DNA of 20,751 nucleotides from CAZGRP01 sp964527995 (GTDB taxonomy: Bacteria; Zhuqueibacterota; Zhuqueibacteria; Oceanimicrobiales; CAZGRP01), in assembly GCA_964527995.1 (NCBI GenBank), contig CAZGRP010000068.1, forward strand, positions 1-20,751, in the 5' to 3' direction. Below, piece after piece: positions 20,739 to 20,751 of this stretch. A program made the position numbers and the translations under genes. The notes under the pieces were generated by a model, which had not been told where the DNA came from, ran no database searches, and saw only the letters and a list, made by a program, of their open reading frames with translations. Numbering within the stretch: the first letter of the stretch is position 1; each line of letters begins with the position of its first letter.

Positions 20739-20751
20739 ACGCCAATCGAAC
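20735..20751 (+). CDS. Start of a following gene, cut by the window end
   Basis: ATG at 20735 overlaps the TGA of the methyltransferase/reductase gene (ATGA) and follows CGGAG by 6 bases, which is the usual layout of a coupled downstream gene. Only five codons (MNANR) are inside the window, so the product is unknown; a remaining methionine synthase module would fit the context but is not shown. Confidence 0.4.

Noticed and set aside
1..20751. CRISPR array or defence system
   Set aside because: No regularly spaced repeats and no cas-like, nuclease or toxin-antitoxin proteins were seen.

Overview
The window is GC-rich bacterial chromosome from a Gram-negative organism. Evidence for this is a predicted outer-membrane beta-barrel with a signal peptide, an exported M14 peptidase, and strong AGGAGG-type ribosome binding sites. 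The gene mix is a two-domain homocysteine methyltransferase/MTHFR, a divergent alanine-dehydrogenase-like protein of a type I associate with Bacteroidetes-related lineages, long PiT transporter plus DUF47 partner, and sugar Gfo/Idh/MocA and TIM-barrel enzymes. It would suit an environmental bacterium of the FCB/Acidobacteriota/KSB1 type, but I cannot fix the phylum. No phage, insertion sequence or CRISPR array is visible.

Layout. Positions 1-535 (-) hold the N-terminal part of a Gfo/Idh/MocA oxidoreductase. Positions 805-1440 (-) encode a small outer-membrane barrel. Positions 9004 to 1590 (-) look like one operon: DUF47 (PhoU-like) protein, PiT phosphate transporter, a three-domain phosphotransferase resembling rifampin phosphotransferase, and a secreted M14 peptidase coupled to it by an ATGA overlap. 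A minus-strand tRNA with anticodon CAT (probably Ile2) lies upstream at 9241-9314. A gene-free stretch of nearly 900 bases follows (9315-10202). It contains several strong RNA folds and a clear intrinsic terminator, and may encode a non-coding RNA.

The plus strand then carries an alanine-dehydrogenase-family gene (10203), phosphoglycerate kinase (11427), and, after a 377-base gap with a textbook sigma-54 promoter, a small heat shock protein Hsp20 (13019) closed by a strong terminator. Convergent to it is a minus-strand cluster running from 18667 down to 13507: an unknown conserved protein, a TIM-barrel sugar isomerase/epimerase-like protein, a Cof-type HAD phosphatase, a zinc polyol/alcohol dehydrogenase, a YjjG-like HAD phosphatase and an ATE/Bpt-like aminoacyl-tRNA-protein transferase homologue. 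The first four are tightly packed and suggest sugar or polyol metabolism. A divergent promoter region (18668-18905) separates this cluster from the plus-strand homocysteine S-methyltransferase/methylenetetrahydrofolate reductase, whose stop overlaps the start of a further gene cut by the window end.

The most interesting points are: the alanine-dehydrogenase-like enzyme has lost the canonical Lys75, His96 and NAD-binding Asp198; the hsp20 gene sits behind a sigma-54 promoter; the intergenic region at 9859-10070 is potentially pseudoknotted; the unknown protein with an HRREPD/YWFRR motif is translationally coupled to a TIM-barrel enzyme; and the operon with the phosphate transporter carries an RPH-like phosphotransferase that lacks the PEP-synthase catalytic barrel.
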